DNA of 64,000 nt, from positions 2,947,749-3,011,748 of the forward strand of contig NZ_MQWD01000001.1 of the NCBI RefSeq assembly GCF_002283365.1. Reading direction: 5' to 3'. The notes beneath the pieces are model-generated. The model saw only the letters and a list, made by a program, of their open reading frames with translations. It ran no database searches and had not been told where the DNA came from. Origin of the DNA: Rubrivirga marina. GTDB taxonomy: Bacteria > Bacteroidota > Rhodothermia > Rhodothermales > Rubricoccaceae. This document shows positions 16,678-25,867 of the stretch, piece after piece (the first letter of the stretch is position 1; the number at the start of each line of letters is the position of its first letter). Both the position numbers and the translations under genes were made by a program.

Positions 16678-18468
16678 CTAGAGATCAAACCGGACGACGA
16701 CCTGCGAGCGGAGGCCCGTCGGTTGCCCATCGACCACCGGCGGGACGAAGCGCATCTCTCGGACGATCTCCTCGGCCAGCCCGTCGAGGCCGCCGCCGAG
16801 CGGCTGCGGCACGGCGGTGCGGACGACGCGGCCCGAGTCGTCGGTCTGGAACAGCACGAGCACGTCGCCCTCGATGCGCCCGACGGTCGCCCACCGCGGA
16901 TACTCGGCCTCGTCGAGCCGTCGGCGGACGACGTCGGGGTTGGCGAGGCGGCCGAAGTCGAAGCCGGGTAGGAACGCGACGGCCCCGTCCGACGGCGCCA
17001 CGGGCGTGCGGATGGTTTGGGGATCGGCGCGGGGCGGCGTGGGGGGCGTGCGGTCGGCGCGGAGGGCCTGGAGCTCGAGGGCGAGCCGGTCGCGCTCGGC
17101 GAGGAGCGCCTCGCGTTCGGTCTGCGTCTGGACCAGCTCGTCGAGGAGGGTCTGGCGGTCGCCGAGGTCGGGGGCGCCGGGCTGCGAGCGGCGGAGGGCC
17201 TCGAACGCCTCGCGCTCGGCGGCGAGGGCGGCCCGGTCGGCGTCGAGGAGGGCGCGGTCGCGGGCCAGGGCGGCGCGCTCCGCGGCGAGGTCGTTCTGGG
17301 TGAGCGGGGCGGGCGGGCGGTCGGCGAGGAGGCGCGTCCGCTCCTCGAGCCACTCGGTCCGCTCTGCGCGGAGCGCGTCCGCCTCGACGGCAGCGGCGTC
17401 GCGGGCGAGGTACGCGTCGTCGCGCTGCTGGTAGGCCACGTCGCGGTCGGCGTAGGCCCGGTCGCGTGCGGCGACGGCGTCAGCCAGCTGGCGACGGGCG
17501 TCGGCGAGGGCGGCCTCGGCGGCCGGCATTCGATCCCGGCGATCAGATTGTTCGGCCCGGAGAAGGTCCATCGTCCGGTCCCGCAACTGGAGCTCGGCGC
17601 GGAGGCGGTCGACCGTGGCGCGGAGGTCGCGTACCTCGTCGGAGGCGCGGCCGGACCGCGCGGCGCGGGCCTCGGTCACCTCGGTGCGCTGGCGGAGGGC
17701 CCCGAACTCCGCCGCGAGGCGGTCGCGCTCGGCCTGGGCCCGCGCGAGGGCGGTCGCCAACTGGTCCCGTTCCAGAACGAGCCGGTCCCGCTCTTGGGCC
17801 ACGTCGGCCAGGGCGCGTTGGGCGGCCGCCGTCTGTGCGGACCACGTCGAGGTCCGAGGCGAGGGGGACCGGCGTGCGGCGTCGCGCTCGGCTTCGAGAC
17901 GGTCGCGCTCTCCGGCCAGACGCTGGCGGTCGGCGACGAGACGGCTGAGCTCGCTCCGGAGTCGGGCGACCTCGGCGGTCCCTGGGGCGTCGCCCGAGCG
18001 CGCGGTGGCGCGAGGGCCGGACGTGCGCGTCACCCGTCGCTGGGTGGGGGATGGGCGGCGTCCTCGGCCCATTTGGTCATCGGCCACGGTGAGACGGGCG
18101 ACGCCCTGTGCGCGGCGGCCTCCGCTCGGCTCGTACCGCACGTACGCCGAGGTGGGGCCGGCCAACGAGAGGATCGGCTCGCGCGAGACTAGGCGGACGC
18201 TCCGCCCGCCGGCGGCGAAGTACAGCCCGTCGCCGTCGAACTGGCCAGCCCGGCGGGCGCCCGCGAACGGCCGCTCCGACACCGTGTACGTGCCGTCGCC
18301 CGGCACGCCGATCGTGAGGACGCCGAACGGGTCCTGAGCGATCGGCCCGCTGGAGGTTGCCACGAGGGCGCCGCCGATGGAGAGGACCGGGTCGACGAGA
18401 CGGAACGAGGTCTGCGCCGAGGCCATCGAGGCCGAGGCGAGAAGAGAGAGTACGAGGAGGGTCCGCAT
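16678..18468 (-). CDS. Secreted coiled-coil protein with TonB-like C-terminal domain
   Basis: The product has 596 residues. Residues 1-18 form a signal peptide (MRTLLVLSLLASASMASAQ), then a short beta-rich domain with a YVRYEPSGG segment. A long Arg/Glu/Ala-rich coiled coil follows (about 155-460), built from units such as ERDRLEAERDAARR. The last 75 residues (PRWATVGRIEGDVLVLFQ… EMRFVPPVVDG) match the TonB C-terminal fold. There is no N-terminal membrane anchor with a Pro-rich spacer, so it is not an ordinary TonB; a periplasmic or surface structural role is possible. ATG 18468 starts the signal peptide, though the frame stays open upstream. Confidence 0.65.
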   Translation of the reverse strand: MRTLLVLSLLASASMASAQTSFRLVDPVLSIGGALVATSSGPIAQDPFGVLTIGVPGDGTYTVSERPFAGARRAGQFDGDGLYFAAGGRSVRLVSREPILSLAGPTSAYVRYEPSGGRRAQGVARLTVADDQMGRGRRPSPTQRRVTRTSGPRATARSGDAPGTAEVARLRSELSRLVADRQRLAGERDRLEAERDAARRSPSPRTSTWSAQTAAAQRALADVAQERDRLVLERDQLATALARAQAERDRLAAEFGALRQRTEVTEARAARSGRASDEVRDLRATVDRLRAELQLRDRTMDLLRAEQSDRRDRMPAAEAALADARRQLADAVAARDRAYADRDVAYQQRDDAYLARDAAAVEADALRAERTEWLEERTRLLADRPPAPLTQNDLAAERAALARDRALLDADRAALAAEREAFEALRRSQPGAPDLGDRQTLLDELVQTQTEREALLAERDRLALELQALRADRTPPTPPRADPQTIRTPVAPSDGAVAFLPGFDFGRLANPDVVRRRLDEAEYPRWATVGRIEGDVLVLFQTDDSGRVVRTAVPQPLGGGLDGLAEEIVREMRFVPPVVDGQPTGLRSQVVVRFDL

Positions 18469-18599
18469 GAGCAGGGGAGAGGCCGGTCGGCTCGGAGACA
18501 GCGCCGCACCGGAGCGCCGTGGGGGCTCTACAGTCGGCGCCGATGCAACGCCACCGTGACCGTTTCGGTCCGCATCATGCGATCGCGACAGGCGAAGCC

Positions 18600-19379
18600 T
18601 CAGCCCCGGTCGCGGTCGCTGTAGAACCGCTTGAGCCGGACCGGGTCGGCTCCGAGGAGCCACGCGGCCCAGAGGCCCGCGTTCCGGAGCTGCTGACGGA
18701 CTGCCCCGTGCCGCTCGAACCGCCGCGCGGACGTCTCGACTTCGGCGTCGAGGAAGACGAACCGGCCGTGACGGCGGAGGGCGCGGACGGCGTCGAGGTC
18801 CTCGAAGATCGGCTGGTCCGGGAAGCCGCCGACGGCCGCGAACGCCTCGCGCCTCGCGAACAGCGCCCGGTCGCCGAAGGCGAAGCGGTGCCATCGCATC
18901 CAGAACCGAGCGCTCCACGCCCGCATGGCCCTACGGCCGAGGGGGCCGAACCGCGCGCCGTCGAGGGCGAACGCCGTCCGGAAACAGCCCGCAACGACGG
19001 TCGGGGCGGCCAGCGCGTGGCGGACGGCGTCGAGCGCGCCGGGCGGAAGCCGCGTGTCGGCGTGGAGGAACAGGAAGGCGTCGCCCGTGGCGGCCGCGGC
19101 GCCGTCGTTCATCTGCCGCGCTCGGCCCCGCGCGCCGCGGAGGATTCGGGCCTCCGGCAGCGCTCGTAGGGCCGCCTCGGCCGTCCCGTCGTCGGAGTCC
19201 CCTAGGGCCACGAGGACCTCCCACGGTCCCGCCTGCCGGACCACCGAGGCGAGCGTCTCCTCAATCCGCTCGGCCTCGTTCCAGGCCGGGACGATCACCG
19301 AGATGCGGGACGCCGGAGGGGCGGAATCGGCGTCGACGTCCGAATCGGCGTCCCCCATCCCCGATGCCGCGTCCCGCAT
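18600..19379 (-). CDS. Glycosyltransferase family 2 (TIGR04283-like)
   Basis: A 259-residue GT-A fold enzyme. The nucleotide-sugar half has ISVIVPAWNEAERIEETL, GDSDDGT and FLHADTRLPPGALDAV, where the DTR takes the metal-binding DXD position. This resembles the group annotated as rSAM/selenodomain-associated glycosyltransferase 2. The first 25 residues (MRDAASGMGDADSDVDADS) are Asp-rich, low in complexity and encoded by a GGGATG-type repeat also seen in intergenic DNA, so the true start may be further in. The stop is five bases before the GT2's downstream neighbour's promoter region; the next gene upstream ends four bases from this start. Confidence 0.8.
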   Translation of the reverse strand: MRDAASGMGDADSDVDADSAPPASRISVIVPAWNEAERIEETLASVVRQAGPWEVLVALGDSDDGTAEAALRALPEARILRGARGRARQMNDGAAAATGDAFLFLHADTRLPPGALDAVRHALAAPTVVAGCFRTAFALDGARFGPLGRRAMRAWSARFWMRWHRFAFGDRALFARREAFAAVGGFPDQPIFEDLDAVRALRRHGRFVFLDAEVETSARRFERHGAVRQQLRNAGLWAAWLLGADPVRLKRFYSDRDRG

Positions 19380-19383
19380 CCCG

Positions 19384-20256
19384 CTACCAGTACATCAGCT
19401 TCATGCAGAAGACCGAGCCGCCGGACTTCAGGAACTCGCTCGTGTCGAGCTCGACGGGCTCGTAGCCGCCGGCCCGGAGGAGGTCGTTCGTCGTCGCGCT
19501 GCCGGCTTGGATCAGGACGTGCTCGCCGTCGGGAGAGTGCGCGTTGCAGGCGAACCGCTCACGGGCGTCGTCTTCCGGCGCCTCGATGGTCCGCCGGAAG
19601 TGGGCCTTGATCGCGGCGATCCCCTCGTCCGTGAACGCACCCGGGTAGTAGAGCGCCGTCTCCTCGTCGATCGGGCAGAGGCAGGTGTCGAGGTGGTAGA
19701 AGTCGGGGTCGGTCAGCTCGAGGGCGATGACGGGGAAGCCGAGCTTCTCGGCGAAGCGCTCGTAGACCTGGCGGTCGGTGCGGTAGCCGTAGCCGCCCCA
19801 GAGGAGGTAGCGGCCGGGGTGCCAGATCGCGTCGCCCATCCCCTCGAAGTCGCCGGGCAGGTCGGGGTCGAGCCCCTGGACCTCGTAGCCGACGCTGCCG
19901 AAGAACCGTTCGTAGTGCTCGACCTCCGGCTTCCGCTGCGCCGCGTGCATCCGGCTGAGGACGACCCCGAGCTCGCCGCCCGGCGTCTGGTACGGGAGCG
20001 ACTGGTTGGCGCAGAACACCATGTCCGGGAGGTCCGGGATGCCCGCGAGCACGTTGACTTCCATCCCGAGGCGCTCGTACGTGTCCTTGAGCGCGTCCCA
20101 CTGCCGACGCGCGATCGACGGGTCCACATCGCCGACGTTGCCGGCCATGTGCGGGTTGATGACATACTCGACGCGGAAGTGGTCGGGTGAGGTCAGGAGG
20201 ACCCGGCCGGGGCGGGGGATCGGCGGGAGCGCGTCGATGGAGAAGTCGGCGGACAT
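19384..20256 (-). CDS. Arginine deiminase-family hydrolase (DDAH/citrullinase-like)
   Basis: A 290-residue amidinotransferase-fold (pentein) enzyme. The catalytic trio expected for the fold is present: an acidic FEGMGDA block, a histidine in FYHLDTCLCP, and the nucleophile Cys284 in GGSVFCMKLMYW at the C-terminus. Related proteins hydrolyse dimethylarginine or arginine derivatives; the substrate is not certain. It is encoded four bases upstream of the GT2 gene on the same strand. Confidence 0.8.
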   Translation of the reverse strand: MSADFSIDALPPIPRPGRVLLTSPDHFRVEYVINPHMAGNVGDVDPSIARRQWDALKDTYERLGMEVNVLAGIPDLPDMVFCANQSLPYQTPGGELGVVLSRMHAAQRKPEVEHYERFFGSVGYEVQGLDPDLPGDFEGMGDAIWHPGRYLLWGGYGYRTDRQVYERFAEKLGFPVIALELTDPDFYHLDTCLCPIDEETALYYPGAFTDEGIAAIKAHFRRTIEAPEDDARERFACNAHSPDGEHVLIQAGSATTNDLLRAGGYEPVELDTSEFLKSGGSVFCMKLMYW

Positions 20257-20309
20257 GGGCAGGAGAGGAGGAGCCCGAAGGTAGCCTGGTACTCGCCCGA
20301 CCCGTCCTC

Positions 20310-21695
20310 TCAGCGGACCACCGTCAGCGTCCGGCTGATGACCCGACCGGCCGCCTCGGCACGGGCGACGTAGACGCCGGCCGGGAGGCCCGCGACGCCC
20401 ACGGGGAGGCGGTGGGCGCCGGCCGCCAGCGGGCCGCGGTGGAGCGTCGCGACCTCGCGGCCGAGCACGTCGTGGAGCGTCACCGAAGCGTCACCGGCGC
20501 GGTCGAGCGACAGCGTCAGCGTCGTCCGGCCCAGGGCGGGGTTCGGCGCGGCGCGGAGGCTCAGGCCGGCGCGGCTGGCGTCCTCCTCACCTGCCGTCGC
20601 GAGGTCGACCTCCGCCCGCCACCCCTCGTACACGCCGTCCGGGTTGAACCCGTAGCCGACGATGACGGAGCCGTCCTCCGAGATCGAGGTGGCAAGGACG
20701 AGGATCCACCCCTCGAGGTCGAGCCCGTAGTCCTCCTCGAGGAGTGGTTGGAGCAGCCGCATCCCCTCGTCCTGGGTCCAGACGAACGCCTCGTAGTACC
20801 CGCCGACGTTGAGGACGCCCCCGACGACGACGCTGCCGTCCGCCGAGGTCGCGACGGCCCGGGAATCGCGCGCGCGGACCCGGCCGCCGTCGAGCAGGCC
20901 GAGCCCGACCATGCCCTGCTCCTCGGTCCAGCGAAAGGCCTCCCAGACGTTGTCCTCCGTCACCGACGAACCGACGATCACGCGGCCGTCCGGGGACGAC
21001 CCGTCCGCCCGGCCCAGCCCCATGTTCCCCAGCGACCCCAGGGGGACGGCATCCCCGCCCTCGATCCACCGGACGGCACGGCTCCTCCCGTTCTCGTCCT
21101 CGGCCGCGCCGAACACGACGCGGCCGTCGCCGGATACGCCCGTGGCCGCCGCGTTTGGACCTCCGAGCGTCCCGAGGTCGACCATCCCGGTCTCTGCGGA
21201 CCAACGGAAGGCCCGGGGCTGCGTCGCGCCCTCAGGCCACGCCCCCCCGACCACCACGGCGCCGTCGTCGGAGGTGGCCTCCGCGTAGGTGGCCACGCCG
21301 CCGAAGGTGCCGAGGTCGACGAGGCCGCCGGTCGGCGTCCACCGGAAGGCGCTCTGCCGGCCGTCGTAGAGGCCACGGCCGACGATGACCCGGCCGTCGG
21401 GCGAGACGTCGTTGGCGTGCGAGAGGGCCCAGCCGGTGGTGTCCGTCCCGAAGTCCTGAGCGATCGCGTCTTGGAGGAAGCGGAGGCCGGCCGTCGGCGT
21501 CCAGATCTGGGCGCGGTCCTCATCGAGGGTGGTGAGCCCTTCGCCGTGGCCGACGATCACGGCGCCGCCGTTCGAGGTGCTCTGGGCGAGGGTCTGCGAG
21601 TTCTCCGGCAGGAGACCGAGCCCGTCGAAAGATTGCGCGTGGGGGGCGGCGGTGAGGAGGAGCGACGCGAGGAGGAGCGAACGGGACATCGGCAT
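20310..21695 (-). CDS. Secreted HAF-repeat protein with T9SS C-terminal domain
   Basis: A 461-residue exported protein with an N-terminal signal peptide (RSLLLASLLLTAAPHAQ). The body contains about seven HAF-type repeats of the form AFRW…G…DLGxxGG…SxDGxVVVG, which fold into blade-like units in extracellular proteins. The last 85 residues, from NPALGRTTLTLSL to the end RTLTVVR, are a type A T9SS sorting domain. It should cross the outer membrane through the T9SS and be processed by PorU, which is also encoded in this window. Function beyond surface display is unknown. Confidence 0.82.
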   Translation of the reverse strand: MPMSRSLLLASLLLTAAPHAQSFDGLGLLPENSQTLAQSTSNGGAVIVGHGEGLTTLDEDRAQIWTPTAGLRFLQDAIAQDFGTDTTGWALSHANDVSPDGRVIVGRGLYDGRQSAFRWTPTGGLVDLGTFGGVATYAEATSDDGAVVVGGAWPEGATQPRAFRWSAETGMVDLGTLGGPNAAATGVSGDGRVVFGAAEDENGRSRAVRWIEGGDAVPLGSLGNMGLGRADGSSPDGRVIVGSSVTEDNVWEAFRWTEEQGMVGLGLLDGGRVRARDSRAVATSADGSVVVGGVLNVGGYYEAFVWTQDEGMRLLQPLLEEDYGLDLEGWILVLATSISEDGSVIVGYGFNPDGVYEGWRAEVDLATAGEEDASRAGLSLRAAPNPALGRTTLTLSLDRAGDASVTLHDVLGREVATLHRGPLAAGAHRLPVGVAGLPAGVYVARAEAAGRVISRTLTVVR

Positions 21696-21787
21696 CGGGG
21701 TGGCGGGATGGGATCGACCGGTGGGTCAATCAACGACATCCCCATTGCGAGCGGCAAGGCGCGCTCACGGACCCTTCCCAAACGAGC

Positions 21788-21819
21788 CGCGGCCCCTCCT
21801 CAGGCGAGGAGGGGCCGCG
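21788..21819 (-). terminator. Hairpin terminator after the lipoprotein gene
   Basis: A perfect 14-bp stem (CGCGGCCCCTCCTC at 21788-21801 pairing with 21806-21819) with an AGGC loop. It lies 22 bp after the stop at 21842 of the minus-strand lipoprotein gene. On that strand it is followed by a short T-containing stretch (CTCGTTTGGG). Confidence 0.65.
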
Positions 21820-21841
21820 ACCGGGGGGCGGACGCCCGAGG

Positions 21842-22861
21842 TTAGCGGCCGCCGGCCCGGTGGGTGGCGTGTGCGTCGGCGAGGAAGGCCTGGGTCAGGT
21901 AGCCCTCGACGCGGACGCCGTCGCCCTCGGCTTCGACCTCGACGCGGTCGAGCACGTCGAGCGCCGACGGCTGGTCCTTCATTCCGATCCGCGCGGCCGA
22001 GATGCCGCCGCGGACGACGTCGGCCACGTCGTCGGTGCTCGCCTCGGGCTTCGTCTGGAGGAAGGCGCGGACGGGGATGCCGTCGCCCTCGAAGTTCATC
22101 GACACGACGAACCCGTCGGCGGCGCGGGCGGCCATCGCCGACGGCGGGGCGTCGTCGGGGACCTGGAGGCCGGCGCGGTCGAACCCGCGAGCGACAAACC
22201 ACGCGCCGTCGGGGAAGGCGACGCGGTCGAAGAGGGCTTGGAGTTCGGCGTCGGCCGGGCCAGCGGTCGTGCCGAGGCGGCGGATCATGTCGGCGAGCGT
22301 GGCCTCGTCGCCGGCCAGGACCATCTCGTCGTTGGCGAGGGCGAACCCGCCGCGCTCGCCGTCCTCGCTCGTCGTGAGGTAGACCGGGACGCCGTCGATC
22401 TCCGACACCTCGAACGTGACGTCGGTCTGGTCGGAGACGTACTGTTCGATCCGCTCGCGGTCGAATCGGCCGTAGGCGACGAACGCCGCCCGCTTTGGCT
22501 GGCCCTCGCGGGCGGCGACGTAGACGCGGTCGAGGTCCTCGTTCGGGTCGAACCCGGTGAGGCGCATGAACTCCTCGAAGTCCTCGGAGCCGGTGCCGCT
22601 GACCATCCCGAGGCCGGTGCCGCCGAGCGCAGCCGAGAGGGCCTGGCTGTCGCGGGCCTCGGCGAGGTTGGTCATGCCGTAGACGTCGGCGTCCGCTGGC
22701 AGGACCGCCAACGCGTCGGTCGTCTGGGCCGACGACCCGATGCCCGGCGCGGCGACGGTGTCGGTGCAGCCGGTGGCGACGAGTGCGAGCCCGGCGGCGA
22801 GGAGGGCGCCGAACGTGCCGAGAAGCGCGATGCGTGCCGTTCGGGAGGGGGCGGTAATCAT
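21842..22861 (-). CDS. Lipoprotein downstream of an ABC exporter
   Basis: A 339-residue lipoprotein. The signal sequence ends in a lipobox LVATGC, giving a lipid-modified Cys near residue 27. The mature part alternates short helices and strands (LPADADVYGMTNLAEARDSQALSAAL) and resembles DUF3352-type proteins, without recognisable catalytic residues. It starts two bases after the ABC permease gene ends, so it is almost certainly co-transcribed with that exporter. ATG 22861 was chosen because the lipoprotein signal begins there. Confidence 0.7.
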   Translation of the reverse strand: MITAPSRTARIALLGTFGALLAAGLALVATGCTDTVAAPGIGSSAQTTDALAVLPADADVYGMTNLAEARDSQALSAALGGTGLGMVSGTGSEDFEEFMRLTGFDPNEDLDRVYVAAREGQPKRAAFVAYGRFDRERIEQYVSDQTDVTFEVSEIDGVPVYLTTSEDGERGGFALANDEMVLAGDEATLADMIRRLGTTAGPADAELQALFDRVAFPDGAWFVARGFDRAGLQVPDDAPPSAMAARAADGFVVSMNFEGDGIPVRAFLQTKPEASTDDVADVVRGGISAARIGMKDQPSALDVLDRVEVEAEGDGVRVEGYLTQAFLADAHATHRAGGR

Positions 22862-22863
22862 GG

Positions 22864-23781
22864 CTAGTAGTCTTTGCGCGAGAAGAGGACGAACGCGAGC
22901 CCGTAGCAGGCCGCGCCGAACGCGAGCGACGACAACAGGGGATACAGGGGGCCTACGTCCCCTCCCGTCGCGAGTTGCGGGACCATCGTCGTGCCGACGT
23001 TCCCGAACTTGGGCAAGAGGTGGTAGGCCCCCACGACGATGGGGCGCCACGTCCGGTTGATCTGCGTCGGCAGCTCCGGGACGGCGAGGACGAGCGTGAC
23101 GAATCCGAGGCCGAGCGTGACGATGAGCGATAGCGGCGCGCTCCCGCTCCACACGCCGACGAGCGTGACCACACTGTAGACGACGGCGAACATCCCGAAC
23201 ACAACGGGGATCGCGAGCAGGAAGCGCGGGCTCCAGATGCCCGTCTTGATCGACATGACCAGCCAGACCGCCCCGAAGAGGTACGTCAAGAGGGCGAGCA
23301 TGACGACCATGACCGCCAGCAGGCGTCCGCCCAGCACCGACGACCGGGACAGCGGCTTCGTGAGAACGACGTCGGCGGTGCCGCGCTCGGTGAGCGACGC
23401 GATGAGGCCGCCGGTCGCGAACAGGGCGAGCAAGATGCCGATCCAGTACGCCGCTCCGGAGACGAACGCCTGGGCCGTGAACACGACGCTCTCCAAGAGG
23501 GTGTCGCCGTTGAACGGGAGGTCGGTGCCGTCCGTCCGCGGGTTCCCCTCGTCGTCGAGGATCGCGTTGCCGTCCTCGTCGAGGAGGGGCTGCCCCGGTT
23601 CGATGGGCTCCTCGATCGCCTCCTGGCCGAACAGGCGGGCGCCGGCGAGCGAGCCGTCGACCACGTCGAGCTGGAGCGCGAACGCGAGGGCGATCCAGAC
23701 GACCGTCGCCACGACGAACAGGCCGACGACGACCTTCCGGGCGCGGAGCTCGCGGAGCGTGAGGAGAATCAGACCGGTCAT
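22864..23781 (-). CDS. ABC-2 type transporter permease
   Basis: A 305-residue integral membrane protein with about six helices, beginning LILLTLRELRARKVVVGLFV. A large extracytoplasmic loop between helices 1 and 2 is rich in Asp/Glu (EEPIEPGQPLLDEDGNAILDDEG). The block SLTERGTADVVLTKPLSRSSVLGGRLL is typical of NosY/ABC-2 permeases. ATG 23781 overlaps the ATPase stop by four bases. It forms the membrane half of the exporter with the following ATPase entry. Confidence 0.85.
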   Translation of the reverse strand: MTGLILLTLRELRARKVVVGLFVVATVVWIALAFALQLDVVDGSLAGARLFGQEAIEEPIEPGQPLLDEDGNAILDDEGNPRTDGTDLPFNGDTLLESVVFTAQAFVSGAAYWIGILLALFATGGLIASLTERGTADVVLTKPLSRSSVLGGRLLAVMVVMLALLTYLFGAVWLVMSIKTGIWSPRFLLAIPVVFGMFAVVYSVVTLVGVWSGSAPLSLIVTLGLGFVTLVLAVPELPTQINRTWRPIVVGAYHLLPKFGNVGTTMVPQLATGGDVGPLYPLLSSLAFGAACYGLAFVLFSRKDY

Positions 23782-24746
23782 GCGTCGGCGGGTCGGTCGG
23801 CCTCGGCGCCGAGGGGGGGCGTGTCGGAGACGGCCTCGACGAAGAGATCCTCCAGCGACTGACGGGCCGGCTCGACCGCTTCGACCTCGACGCCGTCGGC
23901 GCGGAGCCGGTCGAGCGCGGCGTTCAACGCCGTGCGGTCCGGCAGCGTCGCCGTCGAGCGGACGAGCCCGTCGGGGTGCGTGGCGCCCTCGACCGCGAGC
24001 ACGCCGTCGAGGGCGTCGCGGGTGGCGGAGGGCAGGGGAGAGGTCACGAGCCGCCACGCCCGGTCCCGGCGCGTGAGTTCGTCGACCGTGCCCATCCGGA
24101 TCCGCTCGCCGTCTTTGAGGATGGCGACGCGCGTGCAGACCAGCTCGACCTCGCTCAGGAGGTGCGAGTTGAGGAAGACCGTCACGCCGTCGGCGCGGAG
24201 CCCCTCGATGAGGGTCCGGATCTCGCGCCGGCCGACGGGGTCGACGCCGTCAGTCGGCTCGTCCAAGAACACGATCCGCGGCCGGTTCATGAGCGCCTGG
24301 GCGAGGCCGAGCCGCTGGAGCATCCCCTTCGAGAACGTGCCCACCGGCCGGTCCTCGGCCCCCCCGAGACGAACCCGGTCGAGGAGGTCGGCCGAGCGGG
24401 TGGCCCGGTCCGCGGCGTCCACGCCGGACATGCGAGCGAACAGGTCGAGCGTGTCGCGGGCCGAGAGGAACGGGGGAAAGCGGTGGCCCTCCGGGAGGTA
24501 GCCGGCGACGCGCCGCGCGTCGGGGTCGGAGACGGGCCGGCCGAACAGCGAGGCCTCGCCCATGCTCGGCCGCGCGAGGCCGAGGAGGAGCTTGACCAGC
24601 GTCGTCTTGCCGGCGCCGTTGGGTCCGAGGAGCCCAAACGTCTCGCCGGGCGCGATCTCGAGGTCGAGCGGCTTCAGCGCCTCGACGGGCCGCCGGCCGC
24701 CGTAGGTCTTGCCGAGGCCGGCGGTGTGGATGGCGAGGTCGGACAT
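23778..24746 (-). CDS. ABC transporter ATP-binding protein (CcmA/NosF type)
   Basis: A 322-residue ATPase with Walker A GPNGAGKTT, signature FSKGMLQRLGLAQAL, Walker B IVFLDEPTDGVDP and the switch histidine in NSHLLSEVE. The C-terminal 100 residues form the extension usual in ABC-2 exporters with an EAVEPARQSLEDLFVEAV end. It is the first gene of the ATPase-permease-lipoprotein operon. The substrate is not evident. Confidence 0.9.
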   Translation of the reverse strand: MSDLAIHTAGLGKTYGGRRPVEALKPLDLEIAPGETFGLLGPNGAGKTTLVKLLLGLARPSMGEASLFGRPVSDPDARRVAGYLPEGHRFPPFLSARDTLDLFARMSGVDAADRATRSADLLDRVRLGGAEDRPVGTFSKGMLQRLGLAQALMNRPRIVFLDEPTDGVDPVGRREIRTLIEGLRADGVTVFLNSHLLSEVELVCTRVAILKDGERIRMGTVDELTRRDRAWRLVTSPLPSATRDALDGVLAVEGATHPDGLVRSTATLPDRTALNAALDRLRADGVEVEAVEPARQSLEDLFVEAVSDTPPLGAEADRPADA

Positions 24747-24807
24747 GGGGCGCGGCTACGAGCGGTCGCCGTCGAGGTTACGGGCGCAGGCCCAGCCGCC
24801 GGGCCCG

Positions 24808-24840
24808 CCGCCCGCCCCGACTCGACGCCGAGGCGGGCGG
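24808..24840 (-). terminator. GC-rich hairpin after the MscS gene
   Basis: CCGCCCGCCCCG at 24808-24819 pairs with CGAGGCGGGCGG at 24829-24840 (11 of 12 positions). It lies just after the minus-strand MscS stop at 24853. No T-run follows, so termination is only a suggestion. Confidence 0.4.
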
Positions 24841-24852
24841 ACCTGTGACTCC

Positions 24853-25866
24853 CTACGCCCCGGCCGCCGCGCCCAGCGTGTCGTCGTCGGCATCGCCCGC
24901 CTCGACATCGCCCGCCTCGGCGTCGCCGCCGAGCGACTTGACGTAGACCGTCCGACGGGGGAACGGAATCTCGATGCCGCGCTCGTCGAACCGCTTCTTG
25001 ACGAGCTGGCGGAGGTCCCGCTCGGCCGGGAACTGCTCGCCCGGTTTGACCTGGACGATGATCCGCGCCGTCACCGCCGAGTCGCCGAGGTCGAGGAGCG
25101 CCTGGACCTGCGGGGCCTCCTCGACCATCACCTCCTTCGCGTGGTCCGTCTCGGCCCACTCGCGGGCGACGTCCTCCAAGACGGGGAGCGCCTGGGCCAC
25201 GTCCTGCTCGTAGCTGAGGCCGACGTTGACGATGGCGCGGGCGAACCCGATGGACTTGTTGCCGAACGTCCGGAGCTCGCCGGCCGGGATCATCAGGAGC
25301 TCACCGTCGAACTTCCGCACCTTGATGAGCCGGAGCCCGACGTACTCGACCGTCCCGACGTCCTGGCCGAACCGGATGAGGTCGCCGTTGCCGAGCGTGT
25401 CGTCGAAGAGGAGGAAGAAGCCCGAGATCACGTCCTTGACGAGCGTCTGGGCGCCGAACCCGATGGCCAGGCCCGCGATGCCCGCGCCGGCGAGGAGCCC
25501 CCGGATGTCCATCCCGACGATGGGGAGGACCGCGAGCGCCGCGACGGTCCAGATCACGTAGCGCGCGACGGACCCGAGCAGGTCGGCCGTGGTGAGCACG
25601 CGCTGGCGGCGCTTGTCGGTCGTCGAGTCGGACTGGACGGAGGCGACCCACCGAGTCTTGATCCGCTTGACGACGGCGATGGCGAGGAGGGCCAGCGCGA
25701 TCGTGATGAAGACCCCCCAGGCCTTGTCCGCGACCGTCAGCCAAAACGCCTCGTCGAGGAGCGTGGCGCCGAGCGCGCGAGCGTCGTCGAGCGTGGGGCC
25801 GGTCGCGACGACCGTGTCCACGGCGACGGTGTCGGGCGGAGCGGAGGCGTTCGGGGTGAGCTGCAT
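24853..25866 (-). CDS. Small-conductance mechanosensitive channel (MscS family)
   Basis: A 337-residue MscS-type channel that releases solutes on hypo-osmotic shock. Transmembrane helices lie at about 45-65, 95-115 and the pore helix 120-145 (GLLAGAGIAGLAIGFGAQTLVKD), which has the Gly/Ala packing pattern of the MscS TM3. The beta domain (GDLIRFGQDVGTVEYVGLRL) and the mixed C-terminal domain follow, with an acidic GDAEAGDVEAGDADDD tail. It is encoded one base after the TRIC-channel gene. Confidence 0.9.
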   Translation of the reverse strand: MQLTPNASAPPDTVAVDTVVATGPTLDDARALGATLLDEAFWLTVADKAWGVFITIALALLAIAVVKRIKTRWVASVQSDSTTDKRRQRVLTTADLLGSVARYVIWTVAALAVLPIVGMDIRGLLAGAGIAGLAIGFGAQTLVKDVISGFFLLFDDTLGNGDLIRFGQDVGTVEYVGLRLIKVRKFDGELLMIPAGELRTFGNKSIGFARAIVNVGLSYEQDVAQALPVLEDVAREWAETDHAKEVMVEEAPQVQALLDLGDSAVTARIIVQVKPGEQFPAERDLRQLVKKRFDERGIEIPFPRRTVYVKSLGGDAEAGDVEAGDADDDTLGAAAGA

Positions 25867-25867
25867 G

